Source: Gammaproteobacteria bacterium
GTDB lineage: Bacteria; Pseudomonadota; Gammaproteobacteria; Pseudomonadales; Pseudohongiellaceae
DNA length: 64,000 bases
Assembly: GCA_012960305.1 (NCBI GenBank)
Contig: DUBM01000017.1
Location: 124,001-188,000, forward strand
Reading direction: 5' to 3'
A model generated the notes under the pieces. It was not told where the DNA came from, made no database searches, and saw only the letters and a program-made list of their open reading frames with translations. Positions 18,970 to 28,757 of this stretch are shown here, piece by piece (position 1 is the first letter of the stretch; each line of letters opens with the position of its first letter). The position numbers and the translations under genes were made by a program.

Positions 18970-19515
18970 TGGATTCTATTTCTTTAGAAATCTTATCATA
19001 ACACTGCTTTAATGAGATTCATCGATTTGATTATTCTTCAGTCATTTATTTTTTAAATATCTTTGGTATCAACTAGATGACCTACCCTTGAAACTAAGTA
19101 GTAAATATCTTGATAGTTTTAGCTAGTGATTCTTCAACTTGATTACTTAACCTGCGAAATCATCAATCATAATTGGGGGAATCTATATTAATTAGATTCA
19201 TGTCATTTAGAGGCCGAAGCAGATATAGAAAATAAATGGTTCAGTAATTAGGAAATTGCGTTCAATCGTTCTCAACAACCCTTTGCACCATTGTAGAAGT
19301 CAGTAACCAAGTTCGCTTTTAAAAACGGTAAAATTTCTCTCGATTTTCCTACCTAAAATCCTAAACCCCATGTCTATTGGGCTGCGGCTTTTGTGTGTAG
19401 GTTAGTAACAAAAAGTACAAAAAAGAGCTGCAATCCCAGTAAAATTGAGTAAAATAAAGGCAGCTACTTATATTTTCCAGATTAGACATATCCAATACTT
19501 TTAGGGGGTTGTTTC
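18970..19515. other. AT-rich spacer upstream of the redoxin/cytochrome gene
   Basis: About 545 bases, AT-rich and stop-rich in all frames. No recognisable protein fragment, tRNA or repeat was found. The right end should contain the promoter of the next plus-strand gene, with a purine-rich TTAGGGGG ribosome site just before its GTG. Confidence 0.4.
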
Positions 19516-21357
19516 GTGAAAAATTCATTTCGATTGCCTTTATGTGCACTTATCGCTGCTTTAAGCACCACAGTTACTGCAGGTGAGCGGGTTGGAGATT
19601 TCGCATTAATCGATAACCACGGTGCCTTCCAGCATATGACTTGGTACAACGACCAAAATGCTGTGGTTATTTTGCCCCAGTCAATTGGTGCTACCGATCA
19701 AACTGCCTTAATTGGCCTGCTGGATTTGCAAACTAAATATACAGAATCAGGTGTGGTTTTCTTCTTGATGAATCCTGGTTTGCAAACAGATCGGGCGGCA
19801 GTTCAGGCCGACCTTGGATCAGTGGAATTGCCCGTTCTTATGGACGATGCCCAATTGGTCTCTGAGATGCTCGGTCTTACTCGATTAGACGAAGCAGTTG
19901 TTTACAGCCCTAAGTCATTCGAAGTGTTATACCGTGGTCCAGTATCTGAGCAGCTCGAAGCGTCTATTCAGCAAACTCTGAATGGCGATTCTTCTGAGCT
20001 AGTCTCTATTGCTACATCAGGCGCTACTATTGAATACAGCAACCTTGCTGCTCATAGCGACCTCTCCTACGAAAAAGATATCGCACCGATCATTGCGGAA
20101 AATTGTGCAAATTGTCATCGTGAAGGCGGTATCGCACCATTTGCTATGGACAGCAATCTAGCAGTTCAGGGCTGGTCACCCATGATTCGTGAAGTAGTTA
20201 TGACCAAGCGTATGCCTCCTGGTCAGATCGACAACAAAGTCGGTTATAAGATGAAGAATGAAATGAATCTAAGCGATGATGAGATGCAGAAACTAGTGCG
20301 CTGGGTAAACGCCGGCTCAGTTGTTGCCGGTGAAAGCGATCCATTAGCTGAGCTGGTTTGGCCGGATACCAAATGGTCATTAGGAGAACCTGATCTGGTA
20401 GTTTCTGTTCCTCCTCAGTCAATTCCTGCAACAGGTGTCGTTGACTATATGAACATACCAATAGATCTGGGTTTGGAAGAAGATGTTTGGATTAAAGGCT
20501 CTGAGGTTGTTCCAGGCTCTCCTGAAGTACTTCATCACATTATCACATCAGTGATTCCACCCGGCGACAAAACTGATTTCCAACAAATTCTTATGGACGC
20601 GATTAATAGCCTACCTCAAGAGCGTGCTACAGCAGTTCGAACCCAATTATTTCAATCCATGGCCTCTGGAGAGGCTCCAGATATTGATAGGATTTTCCGT
20701 GAAAATCCAGAAATAGATGTAGGTTTATTCCTCGGTGGTAGCGACTCAAATCAAGGTTCAATTGCAGGGTACGCGCCAGGCAACTCTATTTCCTTGAATC
20801 CAGACGGTGTAGGCGGTCTCATAAAAGCCGGCACTCAGTTGAATCTTCAAATGCATTACACAACTTCTGGAAAAGAAACTACGGATGCCACTGAGATCGG
20901 TATTTATTTCTATGAAGACGGCGTTGTGCCAAATGAGCGCATGTCAGGTGGCGTAGGCAATGCCTTCACTATAGCCATTCCACCTCAATCTAAAGATCAT
21001 GAAATGGAGCTAGTTACTTATGTTCCTGAGGATGCCGAAATATATACCTTGATGCCTCATATGCATTTTCGCGGCAAGCGCATGAAGTTCACAGCACAGT
21101 ATCCTGACGGCTCCGAAGAATTACTCCTTTCAGTTCCTGCCTACTCGTTCAACTGGCAGTTAGCGCACGAACTAGAAGAACCATTAAAAGTACCAGCAGG
21201 TACCAAAATCATCGCCAATGGTGCGTTCGATAATTCTTCACAGAACACGTACAACCCTGATCCGAATTCAGAGATCACCTGGGGTGAACAAAGCTGGGAA
21301 GAAATGTTTATGGGTTTCTACTCATGGAAGAATGTAGACCAAGGTGGATCTGATTAA
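19516..21357 (+). CDS. Redoxin-like / cytochrome c / PHM-like copper monooxygenase fusion protein
   Basis: A 613-residue exported protein with a signal peptide (residues 1-22). Residues about 23-155 form a thioredoxin/redoxin-like domain (GERVGDFALID). At the place where relatives carry a GC active-site cysteine it reads SIGATDQ, so the cysteine is absent. A c-type haem motif CANCH lies at 197-201 with a following KRMPPGQ Met. The C-terminal half resembles copper type II ascorbate-dependent monooxygenases (PHM/DBH). It has HH at 340-341, H447 in MHYTTSG, HMH at 515-517 and a C-terminal Met-rich WEEMFMGFY, matching the CuA (HH,H) and CuB (HxH,M) ligands. Start is GTG at 19516. The substrate is unknown. 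A paralogue lies at 52988-54724. Confidence 0.85.
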   Translation: MKNSFRLPLCALIAALSTTVTAGERVGDFALIDNHGAFQHMTWYNDQNAVVILPQSIGATDQTALIGLLDLQTKYTESGVVFFLMNPGLQTDRAAVQADLGSVELPVLMDDAQLVSEMLGLTRLDEAVVYSPKSFEVLYRGPVSEQLEASIQQTLNGDSSELVSIATSGATIEYSNLAAHSDLSYEKDIAPIIAENCANCHREGGIAPFAMDSNLAVQGWSPMIREVVMTKRMPPGQIDNKVGYKMKNEMNLSDDEMQKLVRWVNAGSVVAGESDPLAELVWPDTKWSLGEPDLVVSVPPQSIPATGVVDYMNIPIDLGLEEDVWIKGSEVVPGSPEVLHHIITSVIPPGDKTDFQQILMDAINSLPQERATAVRTQLFQSMASGEAPDIDRIFRENPEIDVGLFLGGSDSNQGSIAGYAPGNSISLNPDGVGGLIKAGTQLNLQMHYTTSGKETTDATEIGIYFYEDGVVPNERMSGGVGNAFTIAIPPQSKDHEMELVTYVPEDAEIYTLMPHMHFRGKRMKFTAQYPDGSEELLLSVPAYSFNWQLAHELEEPLKVPAGTKIIANGAFDNSSQNTYNPDPNSEITWGEQSWEEMFMGFYSWKNVDQGGSD

Positions 21358-21382
21358 GATTCGCTAATCGCTAAGTTTTAGA

Positions 21383-21422
21383 AAGAAAAGGGGCGAACTC
21401 TCTCGGGTTCGCCCCTTTTCTT
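21383..21422. terminator. Bidirectional intrinsic terminator
   Basis: Perfect 16-bp inverted repeat (AAGAAAAGGGGCGAAC / GTTCGCCCCTTTTCTT) with an 8-nt loop and A/T-rich outer arms, between the convergent redoxin/cytochrome gene and the phosphatase-like gene. It is very similar in design to the one at 17193-17231. Confidence 0.9.
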
Positions 21423-21467
21423 GTTGACATTTTGCCTAGCTGAATAGCAGGAAATGAGGCAAAGCCA

Positions 21468-22052
21468 CTACTGCCCGCGACTTGGTGGTGGCGCCCAATC
21501 ACAATCCGGGCAATCGGGAGATTTACCGTTTTGCTCCATAACATCAAAGATAAAATCCCTCCAAACAGCATTCGGCTGCCATACTATATTCATGTCAGCC
21601 TTAGCCTCAGCTACAGGCACATCATTGTAAATTACCCTGTAGAGAAAACTAAACGCTGTTGCACGAGCATTAACTTGGCAATGCAATAGTGTCTTCTTCT
21701 CACTATTGCGCTGCATCGAATCAGAGAACGCATAAAAATCATCAGGTAGGGGATTATCAAAAGACACCGGAACCTGCATGTATTCCATTCCCAAACCTTT
21801 TACTACCTGATCCGCATCAGGGAGTGCGTTAGGGTTATTTGTGAAAGCGATATACACCACCCGCTCGAAGCCATTATCTGCAATCGTCTGGAACTGTTCC
21901 AAAGATGGCTGGCCAGCGCTAGCAAAGGTATCACTGTACTGAAGAAAATTTGTTATCTCTGATAGAGCCGGTTCCACTTCTTCTACCGCCAGCACCGAAA
22001 TCGGTAACATCGACGCACTAGTCAATGCCAAGGCTTTAAGGAGTAATTTCAT
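21468..22052 (-). CDS. Exported DUF442-like / protein tyrosine phosphatase-like protein
   Basis: About 194 residues with a signal peptide (MKLLLKALALTSASMLPISVLAVE). The mature part begins with an FLQYSDTFASAGQPSLEQF segment, typical of beta-lactamase-hydrolase-like phosphatases (DUF442) that have a dual-specificity phosphatase fold. The P-loop-like segment is LLHCQVNARATAF, with only four residues between Cys and Arg instead of the five of classical HCx5R, as is usual in this family. The C-terminus has a CPDC motif. The frame opens at 22157, but the ATG at 22052 has a GAGGGAATT ribosome site and starts exactly at the signal peptide. The substrate is unknown; the location is periplasmic. Confidence 0.8.
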   Translation of the reverse strand: MKLLLKALALTSASMLPISVLAVEEVEPALSEITNFLQYSDTFASAGQPSLEQFQTIADNGFERVVYIAFTNNPNALPDADQVVKGLGMEYMQVPVSFDNPLPDDFYAFSDSMQRNSEKKTLLHCQVNARATAFSFLYRVIYNDVPVAEAKADMNIVWQPNAVWRDFIFDVMEQNGKSPDCPDCDWAPPPSRGQ

Positions 22053-22350
22053 TTTAATTCCCTCTTTCAAATTAAATGAAGATCTAACTAACACTATAAC
22101 AAATAGTGCTGTCTTAATCCTAAGGCTTAATACTGTGACATGTTGTCGAAACAACAAAGAGAAGGTTAGTTAGTGATCGAACAAGTCTTTCTTTGCTGAG
22201 TAGACCCACTCACCAGAACGGCTTCTGATTAAGATGGGCATCTACGTTCAGAATGGAATCGAAATGTACAACAAACATCGCTACTGTAACCGCTGGCACA
22301 TAAGACTCGCAGCTTTGGTTTTAATAGAAACTCAGTTTAAATCTTTGACG

Positions 22351-23814
22351 TTAACCTCCCCACTTAAGAAAATTTAGAAACTCTCGCCGGTTCTTCGGCC
22401 CATAGGTTAAAAAAGATGGTTGTGGATTCTCTTGATAAACCAGCTTCACAGTACTGACAAAATCAGTTGAAGTTAATGAGCGAATTTCAGATTGATCGAT
22501 TCCATAAGGAACAGCAGCATTTAAACCAAATACCTTTCGGCGGAGTTCAGGTGTGAGGCCGGTGTATCCAAAGCGCTCTTGGAATTCTTCAGAAATTTGA
22601 AAACTGCGAAAGGCCTGGATTTGATCTTGTGGGGAACCGTACCAAATAGAATCTGTTCCCCAGAGCACATTATCCTCGCCGATGTGCTTAAATATTTTAC
22701 CCAGAGCATGAGCTGCATTGTCAGGGTCACGCATTAGAAAACGCCAGGTGCTACCAAGCTCAGCATAAACATTCGAATTTGCTGCGATCTCGTTGTCTAC
22801 CATTGACTGAATAAGCGTATCGATGCCATCTCGGCCTGCACCATTGGCAAATTCCTGCTCCTGCACACTCGCAACAAAACCAGAGTGGTAAACCAAAAAA
22901 TTCATATCTGGAAACTGTTTGGCGACGATTCCAATATCCATACATTGGCTGTGCTCATAAGATCGCGAACCAAATGGGAGCCCCTTGTGCACGCAAATGT
23001 TCTTAACGCCTAAACGTTGCGCACGTTCGATCATCGCCAGCCCTGGATCATCATGGAGAAAGAACCCCACGCCTCCGGGACCATATTGAGTGTAGGTTTT
23101 GAAGGCAGCGATATCCCAATTCTCTGCCAGTTCATCCATGCCCTCCAGATCACCCTCTTGATTAGGATTGACCCGGCCGTGAATCATCAAGCGTTTGCTC
23201 CCTTCTAGCTGGGCGACTAGATTGCGAGTTTCATCCGCATCTTCAATAGTAATAGGTTCAGATTCACGAGTAGAAGGCACAAAAGAAAGAACCATAATGT
23301 CAGTGTCGCTATCAAGAAAGATGTCTTTGATAAACTCACTTCCTGATAAGCAATCTAAATAGCCACGGTCACCTCCATCAAGTCCGACATCGCAACTGGC
23401 TTTATCCATTCCAGCATAGGGCCTAGCTGATGGTGGAATACGACTTAACCAATCTCCCTCTGGATTTACGTAGTGACCTTGAACATCAAAGATAAACTCT
23501 CCACCTTCAACCTGGGCGGAAGCAGAAGCTGAATCCAGAGCAGACTCTTGGCGGACGTCGAAGTAACCGCCCCTTTTATTGTGGTAGGCATTAGCCTGGT
23601 TAAAGGCCAGCAAAGTACTGGCGGCACCACAACTGGAGATTAGAAACTGACGCCTGGATTTGGCTGAGCGTTTGGCATTCTCACCAGCAAGATCGAGAGC
23701 AAGTTTATTTGCTTGCTGATTAACAATTGATATCGGTATGGGCTCATACTCACCATTTGACGTGCTATCAATTTTTATCGGTAAGCGCGCACCTTCCTTA
23801 TCATATTTATCCAT
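22351..23814 (-). CDS. Amidohydrolase (amidohydrolase 2 / COG2159 type), Tat-exported
   Basis: About 487 residues. After a 50-residue N-terminal extension there is a twin-arginine signal (SRRQFLISSCGAASTLLAF). The catalytic part is a TIM-barrel metal-dependent hydrolase of the ACMSD/2-amino-3-carboxymuconate decarboxylase-like superfamily. Visible features are FDVQGHYV at the first strand, the NICVHKGLPFG and FLVYHSGFV strands with His ligands, and GEDNVLWGTDSIWYGSPQDQI with the conserved Asp. The upstream frame starts at 23850. I use the ATG at 23814 because an AGGAG ribosome site lies eight bases before it. It lies downstream of the penicillin acylase gene on the same strand (about 55 bp), so they may form an operon. 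Confidence 0.83.
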   Translation of the reverse strand: MDKYDKEGARLPIKIDSTSNGEYEPIPISIVNQQANKLALDLAGENAKRSAKSRRQFLISSCGAASTLLAFNQANAYHNKRGGYFDVRQESALDSASASAQVEGGEFIFDVQGHYVNPEGDWLSRIPPSARPYAGMDKASCDVGLDGGDRGYLDCLSGSEFIKDIFLDSDTDIMVLSFVPSTRESEPITIEDADETRNLVAQLEGSKRLMIHGRVNPNQEGDLEGMDELAENWDIAAFKTYTQYGPGGVGFFLHDDPGLAMIERAQRLGVKNICVHKGLPFGSRSYEHSQCMDIGIVAKQFPDMNFLVYHSGFVASVQEQEFANGAGRDGIDTLIQSMVDNEIAANSNVYAELGSTWRFLMRDPDNAAHALGKIFKHIGEDNVLWGTDSIWYGSPQDQIQAFRSFQISEEFQERFGYTGLTPELRRKVFGLNAAVPYGIDQSEIRSLTSTDFVSTVKLVYQENPQPSFLTYGPKNRREFLNFLKWGG

Positions 23815-23869
23815 TGTTCTGCTCCTACACTGTTCTATAATTTTTCCCACAGAGGATGTTTAACTAAAA

Positions 23870-26317
23870 TTAAATCGCCGGCAGTAAATCAATTTTTTCA
23901 AACAAAACCGATTCGATCTTGTCTCGTGAATAAAAGGCTGGAAAAACTTTGTCATTTGCCCAAAGTTCGAAAAGATTGTCGTATAACGGACTATCAGGAT
24001 CACCAACTTGTCCGGGAGTATTCATTCCCAAGGTGTTGTCCCAATCCCGAGTATCTACAAAAATACGAAATGAAGCGCCCGATGTCTGATTATCTCCACT
24101 ACCGGTATTTCCCAATGTAAAGCCGTTGCCACCGCGAGGCAGAGGACCAACATCTAATTGCTCTCGCACTTCATTACTCACCGCCGCGCTTAATGGGTGC
24201 CGAATTAGCACGTGCTTATAGTCAACTTGCCCGTAAACCCAGTTTTCAATATTTGGCCCCAGCTTCTCACGAAGAGTTGCGACACCCTCCGCTAGGGTGT
24301 TGAGTAAAAACTCATCTCTTCCCTGCAAGGGGTCTGCTCCAAAATCTCCATCGGGTGCTAACAGCATATCTATTGTTGTTTTCATACCAACATTCAAATA
24401 GCTACTTGCTACGTCTGGAACTTTTAAGGCTTCAATATTATCTAGCAACTGACGTTCAAAGGCCACGTAGATACCAGCTTCAATTGAATCTCTATCGAGG
24501 ACAAAATTCCAGTTCAGCAACATTTGCCTGGCAGTTTCAACTTGAGAATTCTCAGCACGAAGACCTTTGAAAAATGGCACTAGTGAGCGAGCTGGCACGG
24601 ATAGATAATCATGCTGCAACTCGATCATATCGGTCATATTAAATTTTCTACCAGACGCTAGTACTTCACTGCCGCGAGCCCAGCGATAGGGATCCGTCCA
24701 GGTATAGCCAATGGCATCAAGATAGGGATAGTCCGGCTTTGTATAATTGCTATTCGATGTTTCGATATAGCCCCTCTCTGGGTTGTACTCATTAGGTTTG
24801 GCTTTGATTGGCAAATAACCGTCCCATTCATAACGCCCATCGCCAGGTACCGGAACCATGCCGGAAAAATTCCGTCGAATGGGTGCAATTCCAACAGCCT
24901 GCCAGCCGATGTTGCCTGCACGGTCCGCCCAAATCATATTTTCGCCAGGTATATTGCTGTAATTAGAAGCTTCGCGGAATTGTTCCCAAGTTTCAGCCTG
25001 ATCCATGCGCAAAGAAGCCAAGTATGGAGCACCGCCTGGCTCCATCCATGCTGGACGCACGGCATAAGCAAGGTTGTTATCTTTGTCCTCGAAGCTTATT
25101 GGACCATGCCGGGTATATTTAAGTTCGACAGTCACCGGCGCAGCATTCTTGACCAAAATCGTCTCTTCAATAATGCGCATGTTTTCCCACTGGCCCTGAT
25201 ACTGATACTGATTGGGATCGTCAGGGTTGATTTCATACACATAAAGGTCTTCGCCGTCTGTAGAAAAAATTGTTAATCCCCAAGCCCCATATTCGTTATG
25301 ACCAATTGAGATTCCGGGAATTTCAGGTTCACCACCACCCATGACATTCCAACCGGGGCCCACGAGATGCGCCCAGTACCTTAATGAGGGTGTTGCTTGG
25401 CCACGATGAGGGTCATTTATCATGTAAGGCCAGCCATCTTGGGTTAGATCACCACTTACTACCCAATTGTTGCTACCAATGTCATCAATGGAGCGTTTTT
25501 CCAACTGTTGTTGCTCAGAACTCAAGGTCGCTGCTAACTCTGCGAAGCTTTCATCGGAATTCTTTGCTGAAGCGAGAATAATATCGGTCGGATCAAACCC
25601 GACCGGCCGTCGGTAGGCGTTGTACAGACCCAGAATGTCGTTCTCCACTAAAGAGTCACAATTAATCATTGGATCTAAAGTCAATTTTGGATCATGGGGG
25701 TGAAAATATCGAAGTTCTTTAACTTTATCCTCGCCAACAGTGCAAACTGCTCGCCCGGTACTTAGCTCTTGGCCAATATTTCCTAGCAGGCCTTGATGAC
25801 GAGAAATAACTACTTCAGGTGTCCAGTGTTTGGGTTGAATATCTAAAAGCTTAAAGGGCAAAGACAAGTTCTGTGGGTTTTGCATTGCCTGATCAATATA
25901 GGCATTAACGCCGTCTACAAAGGCGGTAATAATTTCCGCTCCACGATCATGATAACGATTCATCTCTTGAATCATATCGCCCCGATATTTAAACAGTCGG
26001 GTACCATGGTCCCGCTCAATCATTCGTGGTCCAAGCATTTCTGCAGTAGTGCCAGTTGCTTGAGCCCTCCATATTTCAAATTGGAATAATCGATCGCGGG
26101 CAGCACTATAACCTTGAGCAAAGAACAGATCGTGCTCTGTCTCGGCATATATGTGAGAAATTCCCCATCGATCCTTCAGAATTTCTACCGGCTGATCTAA
26201 ACCGGGAATACTTACCGTGGAGTTTTGTTGTGCGAAAAGCAGTGAGCTAAAGCAGCTGATGCAGATTATTAGGAGACTGCGTGAAAGCAAGAGTCCGCGG
26301 CAAAGAGTCACTAACAT
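23870..26317 (-). CDS. Penicillin acylase family protein (Ntn hydrolase)
   Basis: About 815 residues with a Sec signal peptide (LLLSRSLLIICISCFSSLLFAQQ). The order is that of penicillin G acylase / acyl-homoserine-lactone acylase precursors. The small subunit begins with VEILKDRWGISHIYAETEHDLFFAQGY. The spacer is followed by the autocleavage site GSNNWVVSG, in which Ser (about residue 280) becomes the N-terminal nucleophile of the large subunit. The large subunit has MINDPH and WADRAGNIGWQAVG-type segments. These periplasmic enzymes hydrolyse amide bonds of acylated small molecules; which one is unclear. ATG at 26317 is preferred over 26332 because GAGGAA lies seven bases upstream of it. Confidence 0.93.
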   Translation of the reverse strand: MLVTLCRGLLLSRSLLIICISCFSSLLFAQQNSTVSIPGLDQPVEILKDRWGISHIYAETEHDLFFAQGYSAARDRLFQFEIWRAQATGTTAEMLGPRMIERDHGTRLFKYRGDMIQEMNRYHDRGAEIITAFVDGVNAYIDQAMQNPQNLSLPFKLLDIQPKHWTPEVVISRHQGLLGNIGQELSTGRAVCTVGEDKVKELRYFHPHDPKLTLDPMINCDSLVENDILGLYNAYRRPVGFDPTDIILASAKNSDESFAELAATLSSEQQQLEKRSIDDIGSNNWVVSGDLTQDGWPYMINDPHRGQATPSLRYWAHLVGPGWNVMGGGEPEIPGISIGHNEYGAWGLTIFSTDGEDLYVYEINPDDPNQYQYQGQWENMRIIEETILVKNAAPVTVELKYTRHGPISFEDKDNNLAYAVRPAWMEPGGAPYLASLRMDQAETWEQFREASNYSNIPGENMIWADRAGNIGWQAVGIAPIRRNFSGMVPVPGDGRYEWDGYLPIKAKPNEYNPERGYIETSNSNYTKPDYPYLDAIGYTWTDPYRWARGSEVLASGRKFNMTDMIELQHDYLSVPARSLVPFFKGLRAENSQVETARQMLLNWNFVLDRDSIEAGIYVAFERQLLDNIEALKVPDVASSYLNVGMKTTIDMLLAPDGDFGADPLQGRDEFLLNTLAEGVATLREKLGPNIENWVYGQVDYKHVLIRHPLSAAVSNEVREQLDVGPLPRGGNGFTLGNTGSGDNQTSGASFRIFVDTRDWDNTLGMNTPGQVGDPDSPLYDNLFELWANDKVFPAFYSRDKIESVLFEKIDLLPAI

Positions 26318-26498
26318 GTTGTAATTCCTCATATTATTATTTTTACCAGTGAAGGTTTACTGTTAGCTCCACTATACCGCAGAAATTGAGGCTTGAGCCA
26401 TTTTGTCAAATGGAGAATTAGCTAGATGATGTGAATAGAGGTAAGGTAAGCTCAATTCATAGCGAAGGCACGCAAATGGCGTGCTGAACAGGTTGTAA

Positions 26499-26897
26499 CT
26501 AGCCCTCGAATTCCCGTAACAACGCTAAAGCGAGCTTTGCTTTATCTGCCGGTACGAAGACATGATCATGATAGTGGGCAGCAATTACATTGGCGCTAAT
26601 ACTATTGCTGGCTAGTTTATTTACCACGGCAGCAGTGAAACCTACAGCATCTAGACTCGAATGTACTGAAAGAGTAATACCACAAAATACTGAGTTATAA
26701 GATAGGCTAGCGGAGTCAGCGGCAGTTTTAGAGAGTAGCAAACTTAAGCCTTCTTGCTCTTGGTAACTGGCTATAGGTTGTAACTCATCCAAATCACCAT
26801 AAACTAGAGAAGGAGAGCTACAAAAAACATATTCACCATCAAGCAATACTGGCTGCATCAAAGCCAGAAGCTTATTTAGGTCCATTTCACCAATCAT
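26499..26897 (-). CDS. ACT domain-containing protein
   Basis: 132 residues. The N-terminal half (MIGEMDLNKLLALMQPVLLDGEYVFCSSP) and the C-terminal half (GFTAAVVNKLASNSISANVIAAHYHDHVFVPADKAKLALALL) match the tandem ACT-like family whose members begin MxGETDLxxLLASMxPxL. They are presumed ligand-binding or regulatory proteins of the cytosol, without an assigned reaction. The frame opens with GTG at 26906. The ATG at 26897 fits the family N-terminus. It lies alone between the acylase gene and the MBL-fold gene. Confidence 0.82.
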   Translation of the reverse strand: MIGEMDLNKLLALMQPVLLDGEYVFCSSPSLVYGDLDELQPIASYQEQEGLSLLLSKTAADSASLSYNSVFCGITLSVHSSLDAVGFTAAVVNKLASNSISANVIAAHYHDHVFVPADKAKLALALLREFEG

Positions 26898-26967
26898 CGC
26901 CACCAACTATAATTCGTTGACTCTAACTTGAGCAACGGTTTGCTTAAAATATTTTCCAAATTAGAAT

Positions 26968-27837
26968 TTATTGACTTAGTTCTGCGGAAATTTCTTCATA
27001 GAAGCCAGGAATGCTTCTACGCATGAATAAGCCATTATCTGCCTGTGTCCAACTTAAGTCACCATCTCTAATTTCATCTGCAGCATCACTGCTTTGTAAC
27101 CCTCCGCGAACTAAGCCCGTCATTCGAGCACGCACTGCTTCCATCTGATTGCGAAAATCAAGAACATCTCTACGATCCATGATCATGCCATGACCAGGAA
27201 TTGCTGTGTCAAAATCCAAACTCAGAATATTATTCATGGTAGCTACCCAACCACGGCTGCTGCCTCCATTACTGTAATCAATGAAGGGAGCGATACTATG
27301 AAGAAGGTCTCCGCCATGCACTGTTTTTAGATCAGGAAAATATACAACAGTATCACCGTTGGTATGACCACGACCCATGTAGAAGGCCTGAACTTCCACG
27401 TCACCTAAATAGACCGCTGTTTCTTCGGTATAAATGATTCTGGGAGGTGCATCCTGGCCCCCGCGTATCATATTTTCCCGAGCATTTTTGTGGGCAATAA
27501 TTTCAGCTATTTGTATGTATCCTGCGTTACCACCGGAATGATCCCCGTGATGATGAGTATTGATTACATAACGTACGGGCAGATCGCTCACACTAGCCAC
27601 TAAGGACTGGATTTCATCGAAGTTCTGCGGATACTTATCATCAATTAAAATTACACCTGCATTCGTAACTCTTACTCCAACATTTCCACCTGAGCCAATA
27701 ATTATATAAAGACCATTTTTCACCTGCTCAATACTTAAAGGGTCTTGGGCTTGCGCAAAAGCAAGCGAGCCAAAAAATCCACTAAGGAGCACCATCGTGA
27801 GGAGTTGGAAGGATTTCATTTTTAATAAATTCAGCAT
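26968..27837 (-). CDS. MBL-fold metallo-hydrolase, exported
   Basis: About 289 residues with an N-terminal signal peptide ending at FAQAQ. The metallo-beta-lactamase fold is shown by the zinc motif THHHGDHSGGN, the GRGHTNGDTVVYFPD strand and the final GHGMIMD histidine. The family includes B3-like lactamases, lactonases and many hydrolases of unknown substrate. The periplasmic location follows from the signal. Three ATGs are possible (27852, 27837, 27819). I chose 27837 because a GAGGCG ribosome site precedes it at correct distance. Confidence 0.88.
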   Translation of the reverse strand: MLNLLKMKSFQLLTMVLLSGFFGSLAFAQAQDPLSIEQVKNGLYIIIGSGGNVGVRVTNAGVILIDDKYPQNFDEIQSLVASVSDLPVRYVINTHHHGDHSGGNAGYIQIAEIIAHKNARENMIRGGQDAPPRIIYTEETAVYLGDVEVQAFYMGRGHTNGDTVVYFPDLKTVHGGDLLHSIAPFIDYSNGGSSRGWVATMNNILSLDFDTAIPGHGMIMDRRDVLDFRNQMEAVRARMTGLVRGGLQSSDAADEIRDGDLSWTQADNGLFMRRSIPGFYEEISAELSQ

Positions 27838-27915
27838 TTGATCACGCCTCATAAAATTTGATTTAAACCGCCCAAAATCCCACCACTATCATTTTGGCGT
27901 TATTGATTTGGCAAT

Positions 27916-28722
27916 CTACGGACTCATAAACTTTTTAGCAAGCACAACTATATCGGCAGGGTTCACTAAGCTATATCCCTGCTCGAGGAAGCTTGAAATT
28001 TCTCCAATACTAGGAAAGCTATAATAATTTCCGCCGTCAGATTGTTCGTAACTCTTTAACGGTTGCTTATTGTTGATGATACTCACAGCTTCCGCGAGCA
28101 TCTGACAGCCCTCCTCATAAAGACCTAATACGTTCCATAAATAAGACCTATTGTAATCAATTGCTATCGAGCTAGTGGCAAATATATTGCCGGTATCAAT
28201 AGTCGAGTCGTCAATGTTGTGGAGAGTCATGAAAATGTTTTTCTCACCGTTAAGCATCGCTCTAAAAGTAGCCATCACGCCGCGATAATCTGGAAGCAAG
28301 CCTGAATGTAAGTTCAAAACTCCGTGTTTTGGTATTTTTAGCACTTCGTCTCGTAAGATCACCCCATAGCGAATTGATAGGATGATGTCGGGCTCTGCAC
28401 TTGCTAGGATTTTTAACTCAACCGGGTCATTAATTTTATTCAGTTCAATGATGGGTCGATTAACGCTACAGGCAATACGATTGAATGTTAACCATTGAGG
28501 ATTCTCAGAGTACTCTATAGCATCTACTACAGGAAAGATTATTTGATTAAAGAGTGTTTGTTCGTAAAACGCCAACTCCGATAATTCTTTCGCTTTAGAA
28601 CTTCTAGCACCTACTCGCGCCGACATAAAAATGGACACACGGTGATCACTAAGCTGCGGCAACAACAGATTAAGCGCAATACAGCTCGCAAGATCCTTGT
28701 TAGTGAGTACAGAAATATTCAT
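27916..28722 (-). CDS. Formyltransferase-fold protein
   Basis: 268 residues with the formyl transferase core (PF00551-like). Segments are EPDIILSIRYGVIL, the NLHSGLLPDYRGVMATFRAM motif corresponding to the HPSLLPxYRG loop of methionyl-tRNA and GAR formyltransferases, and MTLHNIDDSTIDTGNIF carrying the catalytic Asp region. It lacks the C-terminal tRNA-binding domain of Fmt. Such stand-alone forms act on amino-sugar or amino-acid substrates, or are of unknown role. ATG at 28722. It is 35 bp downstream of the sugar dehydrogenase gene on the same strand. Confidence 0.85.
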   Translation of the reverse strand: MNISVLTNKDLASCIALNLLLPQLSDHRVSIFMSARVGARSSKAKELSELAFYEQTLFNQIIFPVVDAIEYSENPQWLTFNRIACSVNRPIIELNKINDPVELKILASAEPDIILSIRYGVILRDEVLKIPKHGVLNLHSGLLPDYRGVMATFRAMLNGEKNIFMTLHNIDDSTIDTGNIFATSSIAIDYNRSYLWNVLGLYEEGCQMLAEAVSIINNKQPLKSYEQSDGGNYYSFPSIGEISSFLEQGYSLVNPADIVVLAKKFMSP

Positions 28723-28757
28723 AATGTTGATTAAGGAATAGAAGCAATTTTATTTAC

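Noticed and set aside
22158..22350. Minus-strand coding-like text after the amidohydrolase gene
   Set aside because: A frame reads AVTVAMFVVHFDSILNVDAHLNQKPFW but matches nothing I recognise and has no start signal.
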